64,000 bases of DNA from Olivibacter sitiensis DSM 17696 (GCF_000427965.1 NZ_ATZA01000011.1:1-64000); one strand, 5' to 3'; counted from the stretch's first letter, positions 1-9,282 are shown. The notes: generated by a model not told the origin, from the sequence alone. Program-made: numbers and translations.

Positions 1-69
1 TTTCCCGTTTGAATCAAGGAAGTTCACATCGAACTTCTCCTTTGATAAATCTATTCCATATACTTGCAT
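1..69 (-). CDS. IS110-family transposase, N-terminal fragment cut by window edge
   Basis: The minus-strand frame from the ATG at 67-69 reads MQVYGIDLSKEKFDVNF and continues past the window edge. This matches the N-terminus of the transposase at 52896-53909, including the first Asp of the DEDD (RuvC-like) catalytic domain in YGIDLSKEKFD. An in-frame TAA lies at 82-84, five codons upstream of the ATG, so translation must begin at this Met. That also settles the start of the second copy, where an upstream Met would otherwise be possible. Only 23 codons are visible. Confidence 0.8.
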   Translation of the reverse strand, partial: MQVYGIDLSKEKFDVNFLDSNGK

Positions 70-299
70 AAACTTTACGTTTTATGCTCCGTATTGAGTG
101 GCTAACATCGTGATAATGGGTTCTGCCCTAAATACTCTCTGGCTTTGACTCAATGAATCTGCTGTCCTTAATATGAAGCTTGGGTTCTACCCATGGTTTA
201 AATAAAGTTAGGGCAGCAGATGGAGCTTTTTATCCAAAGATATACCTCACGATTTATTCTCATTGCTTGTCTTTATTCTTTAGAGTTCAAACTAACGAT
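1..299 (-). mobile_element. IS110-family element, left-edge partial copy
   Basis: These bases match the start of the transposase gene and the whole upstream noncoding end of the IS110 element at 52885-54138. Similarity stops abruptly after the shared end AGAGTTCAAACTAACGAT (282-299 here, 54121-54138 there), which sets one element boundary. The rest of the element lies outside the window to the left. The two copies differ at scattered bases, so they are not a very recent duplication. The noncoding part (70-299) can fold; see the ncRNA entry for the other copy. Same orientation as the second copy. Confidence 0.85.
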
Positions 300-430
300 G
301 ATCTATATTTCGTCTCTAATCGAATATGCGTATTAATAACACCATGCAATAATACTAAAAAAAGGGGAAATCAGCTGTGAAGACGCGTAATTCTGCCTTT
401 TAGAGAATATAAGGGATACTTTAGTCCGTA

Positions 431-480
431 AAAAAACAATAAAAACAGCCCTTGCTTTACGAATAAAGCAAGGGACTGTA
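431..480 (-). terminator. Rho-independent terminator of the first sigma/FecR/SusCD/thioredoxin locus
   Basis: On the minus strand an 11-bp stem (CCCTTGCTTTA pairing with TAAAGCAAGGG, extended by ACAG/CTGT) is followed by a T-rich run. It lies about 30 bp past the stop codon of the thioredoxin-like gene at 511, the last gene of the operon. The stretch between the IS110 end at 299 and this hairpin holds no recognisable gene. Confidence 0.8.
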
Positions 481-510
481 AACAAACACACATGAAAAAA
501 AATCGGCAGG

Positions 511-1854
511 TTAATCCGTCATCCTATCCGTCGATGCCGACAGGTAACCTGGCTCCTCAATGACCAAAAAATCCAATTCCCGCTCTACCAGTACGAGGTC
601 TAGCCCTTGCTTTTGAAAGCTCGCCCTGAACGCTTCTATGCTTGCATTGTCTTTCATGGGACGTCTGAGATCCACGTGTCCCTTGACGCCCGTTCCATCA
701 ACGATGATAGGACCGCCCTTATAGTTGAGGTTATTAATGATAATATCCAGCGGCATATTGCTGTAGACATACTCCTGGGCTTCGTTATCGACAGACATTC
801 TCCTCGTATTGCCTTTTGTAGAAATGACTATTGTGTCACGGCCAGTCAGGGGTACCAACGCATAACAACTGGTGCGTATCTTTTCCAAATGACCATTCAG
901 CCGCAAGTTGGTATTAATGGTTTGTAGAAAATAATGGGTCCAATCCTCTGTACTGGCATGCAAAGGAAGTGTTACCTCGATACAATATAAGTTTTTTTCT
1001 TCCCACCCCTTATCATAAACGGCTGGCCGCACATAATTTTCCATATCCTTTACCCGCCAAATAGTTCGGTTATCTGGATTGAAACGGAATGCGACCGCTC
1101 TTTGGTACAATTGTTCCACCGTGCTATAGGTGTAGTAAATGCGTTTGGTACCTAAAGTGGTATCCACTTCGTTACCAGCTACACCCGGCAAACCAGGAAT
1201 ATAGTGGGAGAAGCCCGTCTTGGCCATTAAAGGCTTCAGATCCCTCAGATTTCCGTTTTCGAATATCGGACGACTACGGTCAAATTGGATCTGGTCCTCC
1301 TTGTTCGTTAACGGCAGTAATCTTCCTTCGAGGACGCTTTTGATATTTGCGTAGGTGATATCTCTAAAATCGGTCGTATATAACAACTTCCCCTCAGGAC
1401 TAATCCACACCTCATGCGGAACCATTCTATGAGGAAAAAGCTGATTAGCTACATAGGTTGAGTCTTTGGCTAGTGCAAAAGGGATTTGCAGGTCTAAACC
1501 CGACCACTTTTGCTTGATGAACTTGTCAACCGTCTCTATATCCTTATCATGGCAGAGTACAATGACTTGGATCTGGTTGCCGAAAACTTTTTGCAAACTA
1601 TCCAATTTCGGAATACCTGGTATACAGCTTCCACACCAGGTTCCAAAGAAATCCAATATCACTAGCTTGCCTTTCAAATCCGACAAACTGACAGAAGTTT
1701 TCTCACTATTTACAAGGCCTTCCAACTTAAAATCAGGCACTTGTTCGCCAAATTTAACAGGCGCAAGACTTTGGTCTTGCGCGAGATTTATTTTTGGCAC
1801 CCCCATGCAAAGGGCTACGGCAAAGCAGCCATATACTATTTGAATGATCTTCAT
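511..1854 (-). CDS. Secreted TlpA/redoxin-type thioredoxin with C-terminal DUF3738-like domain
   Basis: Predicted 447-residue exported protein. Residues 1-26 look like a signal peptide ending in AQ. A redoxin/TlpA domain follows (about 32-175), with the active-site motif WCGSC (Cys74 and Cys77) in DFFGTWCGSC, so a thiol-disulfide exchange role outside the cytoplasm is likely. The C-terminal half, about 270 residues, has no thioredoxin features. Its end (VDGTGVKGHVDLRR, then FLVIEEPGYL) resembles the DUF3738/TIGR03435 family, an assignment from memory of the pattern. The start at 1854 was chosen because the longer frame back to 2034 runs through the SusD gene and lacks a signal peptide. The gene begins 17 bp after the SusD stop, so it is the last gene of the operon. 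Its substrate is unknown. Confidence 0.8.
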   Translation of the reverse strand: MKIIQIVYGCFAVALCMGVPKINLAQDQSLAPVKFGEQVPDFKLEGLVNSEKTSVSLSDLKGKLVILDFFGTWCGSCIPGIPKLDSLQKVFGNQIQVIVLCHDKDIETVDKFIKQKWSGLDLQIPFALAKDSTYVANQLFPHRMVPHEVWISPEGKLLYTTDFRDITYANIKSVLEGRLLPLTNKEDQIQFDRSRPIFENGNLRDLKPLMAKTGFSHYIPGLPGVAGNEVDTTLGTKRIYYTYSTVEQLYQRAVAFRFNPDNRTIWRVKDMENYVRPAVYDKGWEEKNLYCIEVTLPLHASTEDWTHYFLQTINTNLRLNGHLEKIRTSCYALVPLTGRDTIVISTKGNTRRMSVDNEAQEYVYSNMPLDIIINNLNYKGGPIIVDGTGVKGHVDLRRPMKDNASIEAFRASFQKQGLDLVLVERELDFLVIEEPGYLSASTDRMTD

Positions 1855-1871
1855 ATTGCTTTTCTTAATTA

Positions 1872-3239
1872 TCAACGGGGATTTTGTTCCATTCCAGTTA
1901 TTTCTACCACATCCTGCGGTAACAAAAGTGTCCAGCGCAGGTCGCCCGGAGGCAACGTATACTCCTGTCCATTGAGGAAACGCCTTAGGGTTATATTCCG
2001 ACCTTCTTCGTTCAAACGCCTTAAATCGTTCCATTGGGTACCCCGAAATACCAGCTCCTTACGTCGCTCCTCTAAAATCTTGTCCAGTACCGCTTGACCG
2101 TCATTGGATGAAAAGGGGCTATAGGTGCCTGTCCTCCACCTTGTCTTCAGTAAATGGTTCAAATCTGTCAGTGCAGCTTGCACATCATTTGTCCTTGCTG
2201 CACATTCTGCGCGTGTCAAGTATAATTCGTCCGTAGCTAAGCCTGTAAATAATGCGGGACCATTACTATAACTTCCCTTAAACTGAATGGTAAAAACATC
2301 TATTTTATTAAAATACAGCTTTTTACGCATGTCATCTCCATCGTAGGAGATATAAAGAAGAGTATCCAAATACATGACCGATGGCGAGGCAATCGGATTG
2401 GCATAAAATAACATTTCGGAATTAAAGGCCGGCAAGGGATAATTGGCTGTGCTATCCAACAAATTGTAGTCCATTAATTCACGATTTAATGCCAATGCTT
2501 TATCGGCAACATCTCGCGCAGCGGGATAATCCCGCATGGCTAGGTAAACTCGGGCTAACATCCCATACGTAGCCGCTTTGGAAGGCCGCATGACATGCGC
2601 TGCATAATCCGGCAGTAAGAGAAGTGCCTCCTGCAAATCCGCCAATACCTGGTCATAAACTTCCTTTAAAGATGCACGGGTAGAAAGTTCATTGAAATCT
2701 GTGCCCATACGGATAGGTACTCCCAAATCCGTAGCGGCAGTTTCCGCATGGTAAGGTTTTGCCCATATGCTTACCACTTCAAAGAGCGCCCTCGCCCGCT
2801 GGAAATGGGCGGTTCCCTTTACATTATCCCAAGCATCCTGATTGGATGGCGTACGCGCTATACCATCTATATTCTCCAAAACTGTATTTGCATAGTTGAC
2901 CAAGCGGTACGCAATGCCCCAGTCACCATTGTAGGCGTCCATGTCGTAGAGTTCCACATCGGATTTCCAATAATAAGTTTGCTTTTTCCACTCGCCATAA
3001 GTATTGACCCAATTCGCATCGGTCAGGTAATAATCGTCGCTTTGCCAAAGGCCTAGGATGGTAGATTGGTTCATCCACTGGTTCATATCCATCAAGGCCT
3101 GCAGCTGTTCCAAACCATTGGGTAATATCATAGAATCGCTCGGCTTAGCGTCCAAGTAATCGGAACAGGAGCTAAAACTTACCCCTGTCAAAGTCAGCAG
3201 ACCAATAAAGTATCTATATCTATATGTTCCTTTTCTCAT
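1872..3239 (-). CDS. SusD/RagB-family outer-membrane nutrient-binding lipoprotein
   Basis: A 455-residue protein with an N-terminal signal peptide and a lipobox ending at the Cys of FSSCSDYLD, so it should be a lipoprotein on the outer membrane. The SusD architecture is clear: an N-terminal helical (TPR-like) region with FQRARALFEV, the middle LYLTRAECAAR helix, and the usual C-terminal block ILEERRKELVFRG followed by WNDLRRLN. It ends in EITGMEQNPR, a tail shared with the paralogue at 11631-13013. It lies 11 bp after SusC and would cap that porin. Length is slightly short for the family (often 450-600). Confidence 0.95.
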   Translation of the reverse strand: MRKGTYRYRYFIGLLTLTGVSFSSCSDYLDAKPSDSMILPNGLEQLQALMDMNQWMNQSTILGLWQSDDYYLTDANWVNTYGEWKKQTYYWKSDVELYDMDAYNGDWGIAYRLVNYANTVLENIDGIARTPSNQDAWDNVKGTAHFQRARALFEVVSIWAKPYHAETAATDLGVPIRMGTDFNELSTRASLKEVYDQVLADLQEALLLLPDYAAHVMRPSKAATYGMLARVYLAMRDYPAARDVADKALALNRELMDYNLLDSTANYPLPAFNSEMLFYANPIASPSVMYLDTLLYISYDGDDMRKKLYFNKIDVFTIQFKGSYSNGPALFTGLATDELYLTRAECAARTNDVQAALTDLNHLLKTRWRTGTYSPFSSNDGQAVLDKILEERRKELVFRGTQWNDLRRLNEEGRNITLRRFLNGQEYTLPPGDLRWTLLLPQDVVEITGMEQNPR

Positions 3240-3250
3240 TTCTCAATTTA

Positions 3251-6200
3251 CTAGAGGTTAACATTTATTCCGAAAGTAAGGGTTCTTGGACTTGGCAGGT
3301 TACTACCAATCAGATCTGGATCCAAATCGTGTTCATTTGCTCGCCAAAGGATGCCCAAATTGGTGACATTCGCCCGTAATTGCAATGACTGAAACGGAAA
3401 TCTTTGTAGCTTGCTTTTTTGGATGGTATAACTGAGATCCATGTATTGCAAGCGAACATGGTCGCCCTTTTCCACCAGATCGGATGAACTGCCATAAAAT
3501 GAATCTGCACTACTGTCATAGGGATATACAAAGGCTGGAATACGAGTAGTCTGTTCATCACCAGGTTGCTGCCATCTTTCATAATAATCTGCATGACCAT
3601 ACAGGTTAGCAATAGTTGAATAATTATTAAAAGAACTGCGACTAAAATAATAGTTAAGCTTATAGGTCGCATTTATGGTCAATGCAAACTCTTTCCATAG
3701 GAACGTATTGGTCCAGCCGCCATACCATTGGGGAATAATGGGCCCGTTATATTCCAACCCCGATAAATCTGTACCATACATAATATCCGAATAAGCCGTG
3801 CTTGGTTGCCCGTTTAAGTAGCCCTGAGGTTTCCCTTCAGCGTTTAAACCTGCGGAACGATAGCTGTACATGGCATAGATGGGCTTTCCTTCAACTAAAG
3901 GCATCATGCTTATATAATAGGAAAGATAGGTGTGCTCATATAAATATTTAGTTACTTTCCCTTTATTAAAACTAAACAACAAATTGCTATTCCAAGAAAA
4001 ATCATGCGTATGGAAAACTTCTGAGGCCAAGTTTAAATCCACACCTTTAGTCGCCGTGTTGGCGACATTCCTTGTTACGTAATTCGTGCCTAATCCAGCT
4101 GTATAGTCTATCAAAGAATTACCAAAAAGGTCATCCCCTTTCTTGACATAATATTCCAGACTACCGCTAAGCAAATCATTTTTTAAGCGAAAATCCACCC
4201 CAAGGTTGGTAGTCCTGATGGTTTCCCATTTTAGTTGGGGATTGGCATATTGCGAGAAAGTAGCCGTGCGATAATTGGTATATTGCGCAATAGCCGAATA
4301 TCGCAAGGTAGTAACACCTGATTTTCGCGTATCCACATTGCCGCTGTAACCATAAGTGGCTCGCATCTTCAGATATGGCAACCAATCACTATGGTAAAAA
4401 GCTTCGTCCGACAAATTCCAACTTGCCCCCATCGACCACATGGGTTGCCACTTCTCGTTGGTGTTAACCCCGAATAGGTTGGAGGCATCGCGTCGCATGC
4501 TTCCCGAAAGTGTGTACCGTTTTTTGTAGGTATAGGCGGCATTGGCAAATAAAGACACATAACGGTTCAAGGTACCTCCTTCGGAGGTATTGGCTGGTAT
4601 ATACGCATTTGCACCTGTAATGAAGTTTTTATATGGATTGACCACATCTGCTTTTCCCACCGTTTTCACCTCGTCGTCATAACCATATACTCGGTATCCA
4701 TTGCTCCTGCCACGGATATCCCGCAGCTCCGCACCAGCCAAAGCATTGACATCGTGATCCCCAAACTGCTGATTGTAGTTCAATTGGCCGCGTACGTTGT
4801 GACTGAACAAGTTGGTATAGGAACGATCTACAATGCCTCCCAAAGGAACGTTTCTGGTTACATTGCCCGTATTGGAATCTATTTGGGTAAACTGGTTAAT
4901 GAGATTACGTGTATAATAGCTATCCTCGTCTTGCATATGGATACGCTCCTGACGTTGGCGTTCATATTGGTATTGTACTTGTGCGCTCAGGTGCAGGGGC
5001 AAATCATATTTCAATTGCATATAGGGTCTAATATTTTCAATGATCGTCTCGTAGTAATCGTGCTGATAATTTGACAATGGATAAAATTTCCAATCAAGCA
5101 ATTTGCCATTGCCTACCGTATCCAAATAGGATTGTCTATTTAGATAAAGTGGAGATTCATTCCCGTCCAAGTCTACAAAATGGGCATAATTGCTAAACCA
5201 AGCAGTTCCAGTGAGGCTACCCAAAGCGGTCCTACCCGTCTTGTCTTTTGAGCGGTTATAATTGAGCTGCAAATCTACCATGAGGTTTTTAATGGGGCGA
5301 AACGTATTGACCGATTTCAGGGTCAACCGTTGGTAACGTTCATCCAAATTGCCCACATTACGATCATAGCCGCCTGACAAAAGATAAGAAGCTTTATCCG
5401 TTCCCCCACTAGCTGTCAGGTAATGTTGCTGGTTGGTTCCTTTCTGCAAGTAATATCGGTCATACTGGTCTTTGATGTCGTATTGCGCCAGTTTATCCAG
5501 CTCAGCATCTACGTAACTTGCATCCACCTGGCCTAATTCCTGCTGTCGCAACAACTCATAGACGGGCGAGATATAAGGTTTTGAAACACTAGTGAAAAAG
5601 CTAGATTCAAAACCGTTGGCATACAATATTTTTTCGATATCGATGATGTCTTTGCTCTTTATCCACTTCAGGTAGTCTACATCCGGTTTGGACACCAATT
5701 GAACGTTGCTGCTGTAATTCAAATGGAAAGGAGTGTTTCTCTTGGCCCTTTTTGTTGTAATGACAATGACCCCATTGCCTGCGCGACTGCCCCAGATGGA
5801 TGCCGCTGCGGCATCTTTCAAAATGGTCACACTTTCCACATCATTGGGATTCAAGGTATTGATATTGCCTTCAAATGGGAAATTATCAACGACAACCAAA
5901 GGATCTTTAAGGCCATTGATAGAGCTTATGCCACGGATAGTGTGATTGGGTCTTATCGTATTGGTATAAGCCTCGTCAAAAAGCACGCTGCTCACGCCTT
6001 CCAGCCTACGCCAGATATCGGTACTTACGCGCTGGGAAAGCGCTTTTTGGCTGACGACCTCAAAACTCCCCGTTGCCCTTTCCTTGGGAATCTGCTGGTA
6101 ACCCGTGTTGACCATTACGGACACTTCCTCCAGTTCGCTGGATAGGGCCTTCAGCACGATGGTGCCTATATTTGCCACGGCAGATACCTTTTGAGAGATA

Positions 6201-6739
6201 TATCCCACGAACGTAATCTCCAGCGTGGCATCCTCGGGTACGTTGTGCAGCAGGAACTCGCCCTGCCTGTCCGTAGTGGTTTGCAAGGTGGTGCGCTTGC
6301 CCTCGGCATTGAGCACGCGGATGCTGGCACCTTCCAAAGGGTGGCCCACGCTGTCCCGCACACGACCGCGCACCTCTGGGTAAGCCAGGATGAGGGAATT
6401 GGGAATGACAAGAGGTGTGGATTTTCGAGATAGTATAATGGTTTTGTCCTCCACTTTCGCTTCCAGCGGCTGGTCGCGGAAAATGGTATTCAGGAAATCG
6501 GCCAAAGGCATTTGCCGTGCATCCACCGTAACGGGGTGGGTACCCACTAGGATACTGCCGGCACCGAATACGGTGTAATCTGTCTGCTGGCGGATGGCCT
6601 GAAGTACGGCTTCCAAAGGAAGCTTTTTCCCTTTTAGGGTGATTGTTTGTGCGTTGCCGGCGGCACTAACATGCAGGAAACCGGCGAGTAAAAAGAGTAT
6701 AAGTAGCCTCATTACTCTCAAAAAGTAACGTAATTTCAT
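3251..6739 (-). CDS. SusC/RagA-family TonB-dependent transporter with STN signalling domain
   Basis: Outer-membrane importer of about 1162 residues. After a signal peptide (about 1-30) come an STN (secretin/TonB N-terminal) domain (about 30-105), a carboxypeptidase-regulatory-like beta-sandwich (about 125-205, VRGRVRDSVG), a plug domain with DPLVVVDNFP and the typical VTILKDAAAASIWGSRAGNG, and a large barrel. The STN domain marks a receptor that signals to a FecR anti-sigma factor, and such a gene lies just upstream. Start at 6739 (MKLRYFLRVM) is preferred over a Met four codons earlier because the paralogue at 16555 begins at the equivalent position. DNA from about 6045 to 6355 is nearly identical to the paralogue. 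Confidence 0.93.
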   Translation of the reverse strand: MKLRYFLRVMRLLILFLLAGFLHVSAAGNAQTITLKGKKLPLEAVLQAIRQQTDYTVFGAGSILVGTHPVTVDARQMPLADFLNTIFRDQPLEAKVEDKTIILSRKSTPLVIPNSLILAYPEVRGRVRDSVGHPLEGASIRVLNAEGKRTTLQTTTDRQGEFLLHNVPEDATLEITFVGYISQKVSAVANIGTIVLKALSSELEEVSVMVNTGYQQIPKERATGSFEVVSQKALSQRVSTDIWRRLEGVSSVLFDEAYTNTIRPNHTIRGISSINGLKDPLVVVDNFPFEGNINTLNPNDVESVTILKDAAAASIWGSRAGNGVIVITTKRAKRNTPFHLNYSSNVQLVSKPDVDYLKWIKSKDIIDIEKILYANGFESSFFTSVSKPYISPVYELLRQQELGQVDASYVDAELDKLAQYDIKDQYDRYYLQKGTNQQHYLTASGGTDKASYLLSGGYDRNVGNLDERYQRLTLKSVNTFRPIKNLMVDLQLNYNRSKDKTGRTALGSLTGTAWFSNYAHFVDLDGNESPLYLNRQSYLDTVGNGKLLDWKFYPLSNYQHDYYETIIENIRPYMQLKYDLPLHLSAQVQYQYERQRQERIHMQDEDSYYTRNLINQFTQIDSNTGNVTRNVPLGGIVDRSYTNLFSHNVRGQLNYNQQFGDHDVNALAGAELRDIRGRSNGYRVYGYDDEVKTVGKADVVNPYKNFITGANAYIPANTSEGGTLNRYVSLFANAAYTYKKRYTLSGSMRRDASNLFGVNTNEKWQPMWSMGASWNLSDEAFYHSDWLPYLKMRATYGYSGNVDTRKSGVTTLRYSAIAQYTNYRTATFSQYANPQLKWETIRTTNLGVDFRLKNDLLSGSLEYYVKKGDDLFGNSLIDYTAGLGTNYVTRNVANTATKGVDLNLASEVFHTHDFSWNSNLLFSFNKGKVTKYLYEHTYLSYYISMMPLVEGKPIYAMYSYRSAGLNAEGKPQGYLNGQPSTAYSDIMYGTDLSGLEYNGPIIPQWYGGWTNTFLWKEFALTINATYKLNYYFSRSSFNNYSTIANLYGHADYYERWQQPGDEQTTRIPAFVYPYDSSADSFYGSSSDLVEKGDHVRLQYMDLSYTIQKSKLQRFPFQSLQLRANVTNLGILWRANEHDLDPDLIGSNLPSPRTLTFGINVNL

Positions 6740-6796
6740 TAAATTTGTCAAGGTTTGGATAATGATTACTTTAACGGGTAAAATCCAGGCTGTTTA

Positions 6797-6847
6797 GGAG
6801 GGGTGTTGGAGCACCCTTCTTTTTTTTGAGACGCCAGCGAGACGTCT
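6797..6847. promoter_or_regulatory. Paired hairpins in the fecR-susC gap, locus 1
   Basis: A 9-bp stem (6797-6805 with 6812-6820, one or two G-T pairs) encloses a 6-base loop and is followed on the plus strand by seven T. A second short stem (AGACG 6829-6833 with CGTCT 6843-6847) follows. The first hairpin has counterparts between fecR and susC at 16616-16648 and 56580-56611; the second has one at 16649-16667 with a compensating base pair. In the direction of the operon the T run is an A run before the hairpin, so it does not look like an operon terminator. It may stop antisense transcription or structure the susC leader. Confidence 0.5.
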
Positions 6848-6862
6848 ATGGCATTGCACTGT

Positions 6863-8068
6863 CTAGGGTGTACCTCCTTTCTTTCCAGTAATGATCAGTT
6901 TTTTACCTTTTTCAAGTCTGTATCCGATGTCGGCACTTTTTAGGGCACCTAGTACGATAGATAGGTTCGTATTTCGATAGGCATCCCCAAAGAAGGTTTC
7001 TCTGGGTACAGCTCCTTCGTAAACAAGCTCTAGGTCATACCAACGGGCCAGCTCTTTCATAACCTGTCCGAAAGATTTGCCCTCAAAGGAAAATTTGCCT
7101 TCTTTCCAAGCGGTAGCGGCGGCGACATCCACGGTTTTTACCTGAATCCCTGCTTCGCTAATGATGCTTTGCTGGCCGGGTTTTAACAGTTGTGGGTTGC
7201 CAGTTGTGAGTTGCGAGACTTTGACAGCGCCGCTCACCAGCGTGGTTTTGGTATCCTCCTCATCCGCATAGGCCGAGATGTTGAACTCCGTGCCCAACAC
7301 CTGCACCTGCTGACCTCGTGTATTCACGATAAACGGAGTTGTGCGTGTTTGCCGATTGCCGACAGCCGGCAGCCGGTGGCTGACATCAAAATAGGCTTCG
7401 CCTTCCAATTCGACTATTCGTTCTTTGCCATCGAAGCGAGAAGGATATCTTAGCTTACTGTCCGCATTGAGCCATACCCTGCTGCCGTCCGGCAAGGTCA
7501 CCTGATAGGTGCCGCCCTTGGGAGTATGCAGTTCCAGTACCATGCTGCCGTCCAACCTCCCCCTATCCCCTCCAGTGGGGGATAATGCTAACGAAGTGCC
7601 ATCTGTATAACGAATATCCCCATCACCCACCACGATTCCGCTCTGGGCTTCGCTCAGTTCCACCGTGCGGCCATCGGCCAGGGTGAGGGTGGCGCGGTTG
7701 CCGCCTGGCAAGATATCTGCTGCTGCGTAATGCATTACGCCTGTGCCACCGCTATTCCCGTCGGCAACATAGAGATAGATCCCGATGCCTAGGGCCAAAA
7801 AGATGATGGCGGCTGCTGCGATATACCGCCACAAGTAAACGGAACTTTTCCTTCCCACCACCTGTTGGATAATGTGATTGCGCCTTTCATGAGGCAGCCG
7901 AAATGCTTTTTCTGCGAGAAAAGCTTCCCCAAGCGCCTGCCGAACAAGCTCTTCCAGCGAAGGGTCGTCGAGGTAGTTGGCCAACTCCTCTTCTTCTAGC
8001 CCAGACAAGTTATCGCTAAGATAGCACTCCAAAAGAAATTTCAGTCGGCCGACCACGCCATTTTCCAT
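6863..8068 (-). CDS. FecR-family anti-sigma factor
   Basis: A 401-residue inner-membrane regulator. Residues 1-80 form the cytoplasmic sigma-binding part, a transmembrane helix spans about 82-101 (IAAAAIIFLALGIGIYLYV), and the periplasmic part holds the FecR domain (TPKGGTYQVTLPDG, then VWLNADSKLRYP) and a C-terminal DUF4974 domain (about 325-395, SFEGKSFGQVMKELARWYD). It should hold the ECF sigma at 8139-8729 until the STN domain of the downstream SusC signals. The loop SQLTTGNPQL (about residue 290) is encoded by a GTTGTRN heptamer array at 7189-7216, and LSPTGGDRGR (about 165) sits on a G/C-rich palindrome near 7560-7590. Confidence 0.93.
   Translation of the reverse strand: MENGVVGRLKFLLECYLSDNLSGLEEEELANYLDDPSLEELVRQALGEAFLAEKAFRLPHERRNHIIQQVVGRKSSVYLWRYIAAAAIIFLALGIGIYLYVADGNSGGTGVMHYAAADILPGGNRATLTLADGRTVELSEAQSGIVVGDGDIRYTDGTSLALSPTGGDRGRLDGSMVLELHTPKGGTYQVTLPDGSRVWLNADSKLRYPSRFDGKERIVELEGEAYFDVSHRLPAVGNRQTRTTPFIVNTRGQQVQVLGTEFNISAYADEEDTKTTLVSGAVKVSQLTTGNPQLLKPGQQSIISEAGIQVKTVDVAAATAWKEGKFSFEGKSFGQVMKELARWYDLELVYEGAVPRETFFGDAYRNTNLSIVLGALKSADIGYRLEKGKKLIITGKKGGTP
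7189..7216. repeat. Heptamer array GTTGYNN x4 inside fecR
   Basis: Four 7-bp units in register on the plus strand: GTTGTGG, GTTGCCA, GTTGTGA and GTTGCGA. They encode a loop of the FecR protein on the other strand. The same heptamer family occurs at 17400-17427 in the other fecR and at 23121-23169 in a glycosyltransferase gene. Because three heptamers equal seven codons, the array can grow without breaking the frame. Confidence 0.7.
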
Positions 8069-8138
8069 ACCGCCGTTTTAGAAGTACGACGTACGAGCGG
8101 CAAAAAAGGGTAGGTCTATTTGGAAAAAAAATTAAAAT

Positions 8139-8729
8139 TTATTGAAACATGCGAAAAATGATCCCCATATAGGCAAAACCATAGCGCACAAAATGATTTC
8201 TTATACTTTTCAGCGCCGCTTTCATATGGAAACGCACGGTATCTACCGAAATACCCAATTCGTTTGCCGCATCTTCGTACTTTAAGCCCTGTTGATGGCA
8301 CAAATGGTAAACACGCTGTTGCTGCGGACTTAGCCCCGCAACGGCTTCATCCAAGATACGCTGCGTCTCCCGGAAGTCGAGCTGCCTGTCCAAGTCAAGC
8401 TGCTTCTCGCCCGTTTGGTTGGACATGGATTCATATGCCTTCACTTGACGCATTTGTTTCCGCAACACAGTATAGGCCTGATTGCGCACTAGTTGGGTGA
8501 GATAAGCTGCAAAGTTATGTATTGCCGGCAACTGCGCCTTGTTGACCCAAATCTTGACGAAGATATCCTGTACGATCTCTTCCGCCTGTTCGTCAGAACG
8601 CGTCAGCTTGCGCGCAAAACCATAAACATAAGGATGGTAGTGGTCAAACAGTTGGCAGAAGGCACGGTGATTGCCCTCGGACACGTAGACCAATACGCTC
8701 AATTCGTCATCTAACAGTTTTAGCGCCAT
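8139..8729 (-). CDS. ECF RNA polymerase sigma factor (FecI-like)
   Basis: A 196-residue sigma-70 family protein of the extracytoplasmic function type. Region 2 is visible at about residues 25-90 (FDHYHPYVYGFARKL, then EEIVQDIFVKIWVNK), and region 4 at about 125-180 (LSPQQQRVYHLCHQQGLKYE, then the helix-turn-helix GISVDTVRFHM). It should direct transcription of the downstream SusCD genes when released by the FecR at 6863-8068, the next gene after 70 bp. The tail FVRYGFAYMGIIF is hydrophobic, which is common in this family. Confidence 0.93.
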   Translation of the reverse strand: MALKLLDDELSVLVYVSEGNHRAFCQLFDHYHPYVYGFARKLTRSDEQAEEIVQDIFVKIWVNKAQLPAIHNFAAYLTQLVRNQAYTVLRKQMRQVKAYESMSNQTGEKQLDLDRQLDFRETQRILDEAVAGLSPQQQRVYHLCHQQGLKYEDAANELGISVDTVRFHMKAALKSIRNHFVRYGFAYMGIIFRMFQ

Positions 8730-9282
8730 GTTGTTTAATGGCGCTAAAAGTACAATTTATTTTTATAAGAGGATCCAAAGACTCCCTGCACACCCACAAA
8801 TTAGCAGAGTAGCACAAATTGGGAAAAAACCATCCGGCTTCCTTGTAGCACAGACGTCAGATCCTGTACCCTATTAAGTACCGGCATGGCCCCACACCCT
8901 ATCAATATGAAAAGGAACGGAAATATACCGTGCACTTTTCTTGCACGGAAAAACATTTATCTCTATATTGCATTGCCTACCTAAAGAAAACCAAACATTG
9001 GGCACTCCTTAACGTATATAGCACGCCTGTTTTGACGAGCTAGGCTAATATCAACGGGGTATTCTCTTCGTATCTTCTTCGAATTGAGTCCAGGGTGAGT
9101 CCAGTATAAGTCCAAGGTAAATCCAGCTTTTTCTAATAAAGCCTGTATAATCATAGGACTATTAGAAGAAGTAAAGAACTGTGAAGCAGAAGAAAGTAGG
9201 TAGTTATCTCCTACTTAGTCTGAAGCAATAAAAATCGGTAATGGAAAAGAAGCGAATAATGGGTTATAATAAGCTCTAGGCT
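8730..9282. other. Divergent intergenic region between sigma gene and hypothetical gene
   Basis: This 553-bp stretch separates the minus-strand sigma gene from the plus-strand gene at 9283. It should carry promoters for both, but no full consensus promoter was found. No convincing coding frame or RNA gene was seen. Its one clear structure is the 11-bp period repeat at 9087-9126. Confidence 0.5.
9087..9126 (+). repeat. Four tandem 11-bp repeats (AGTCCAG-type)
   Basis: The word AGTCCA starts at 9087, 9098 and 9109, and a variant AATCCA at 9120, an exact 11-bp spacing. That is close to one helical turn, so a protein reading AGTCCA would meet all copies on one face of the DNA. It lies about 155-195 bp upstream of the gene at 9283. 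It may be an operator or a plain tandem repeat. Confidence 0.6.

Noticed and set aside
1855-2034. 60-codon N-terminal extension of the thioredoxin-like gene
   Set aside because: It runs through the SusD gene in another frame and would remove the signal peptide start; the Met at 1854 is followed by a good signal peptide.
5699-6145. Plus-strand frames opposite SusC and FecR genes
   Set aside because: They are mirror frames of strongly conserved minus-strand domains and lack any independent protein pattern.
6797-6827. Hairpin as transcription terminator of fecR
   Set aside because: The T run follows the hairpin on the plus strand, the wrong direction for the minus-strand operon; recorded as a regulatory structure instead.
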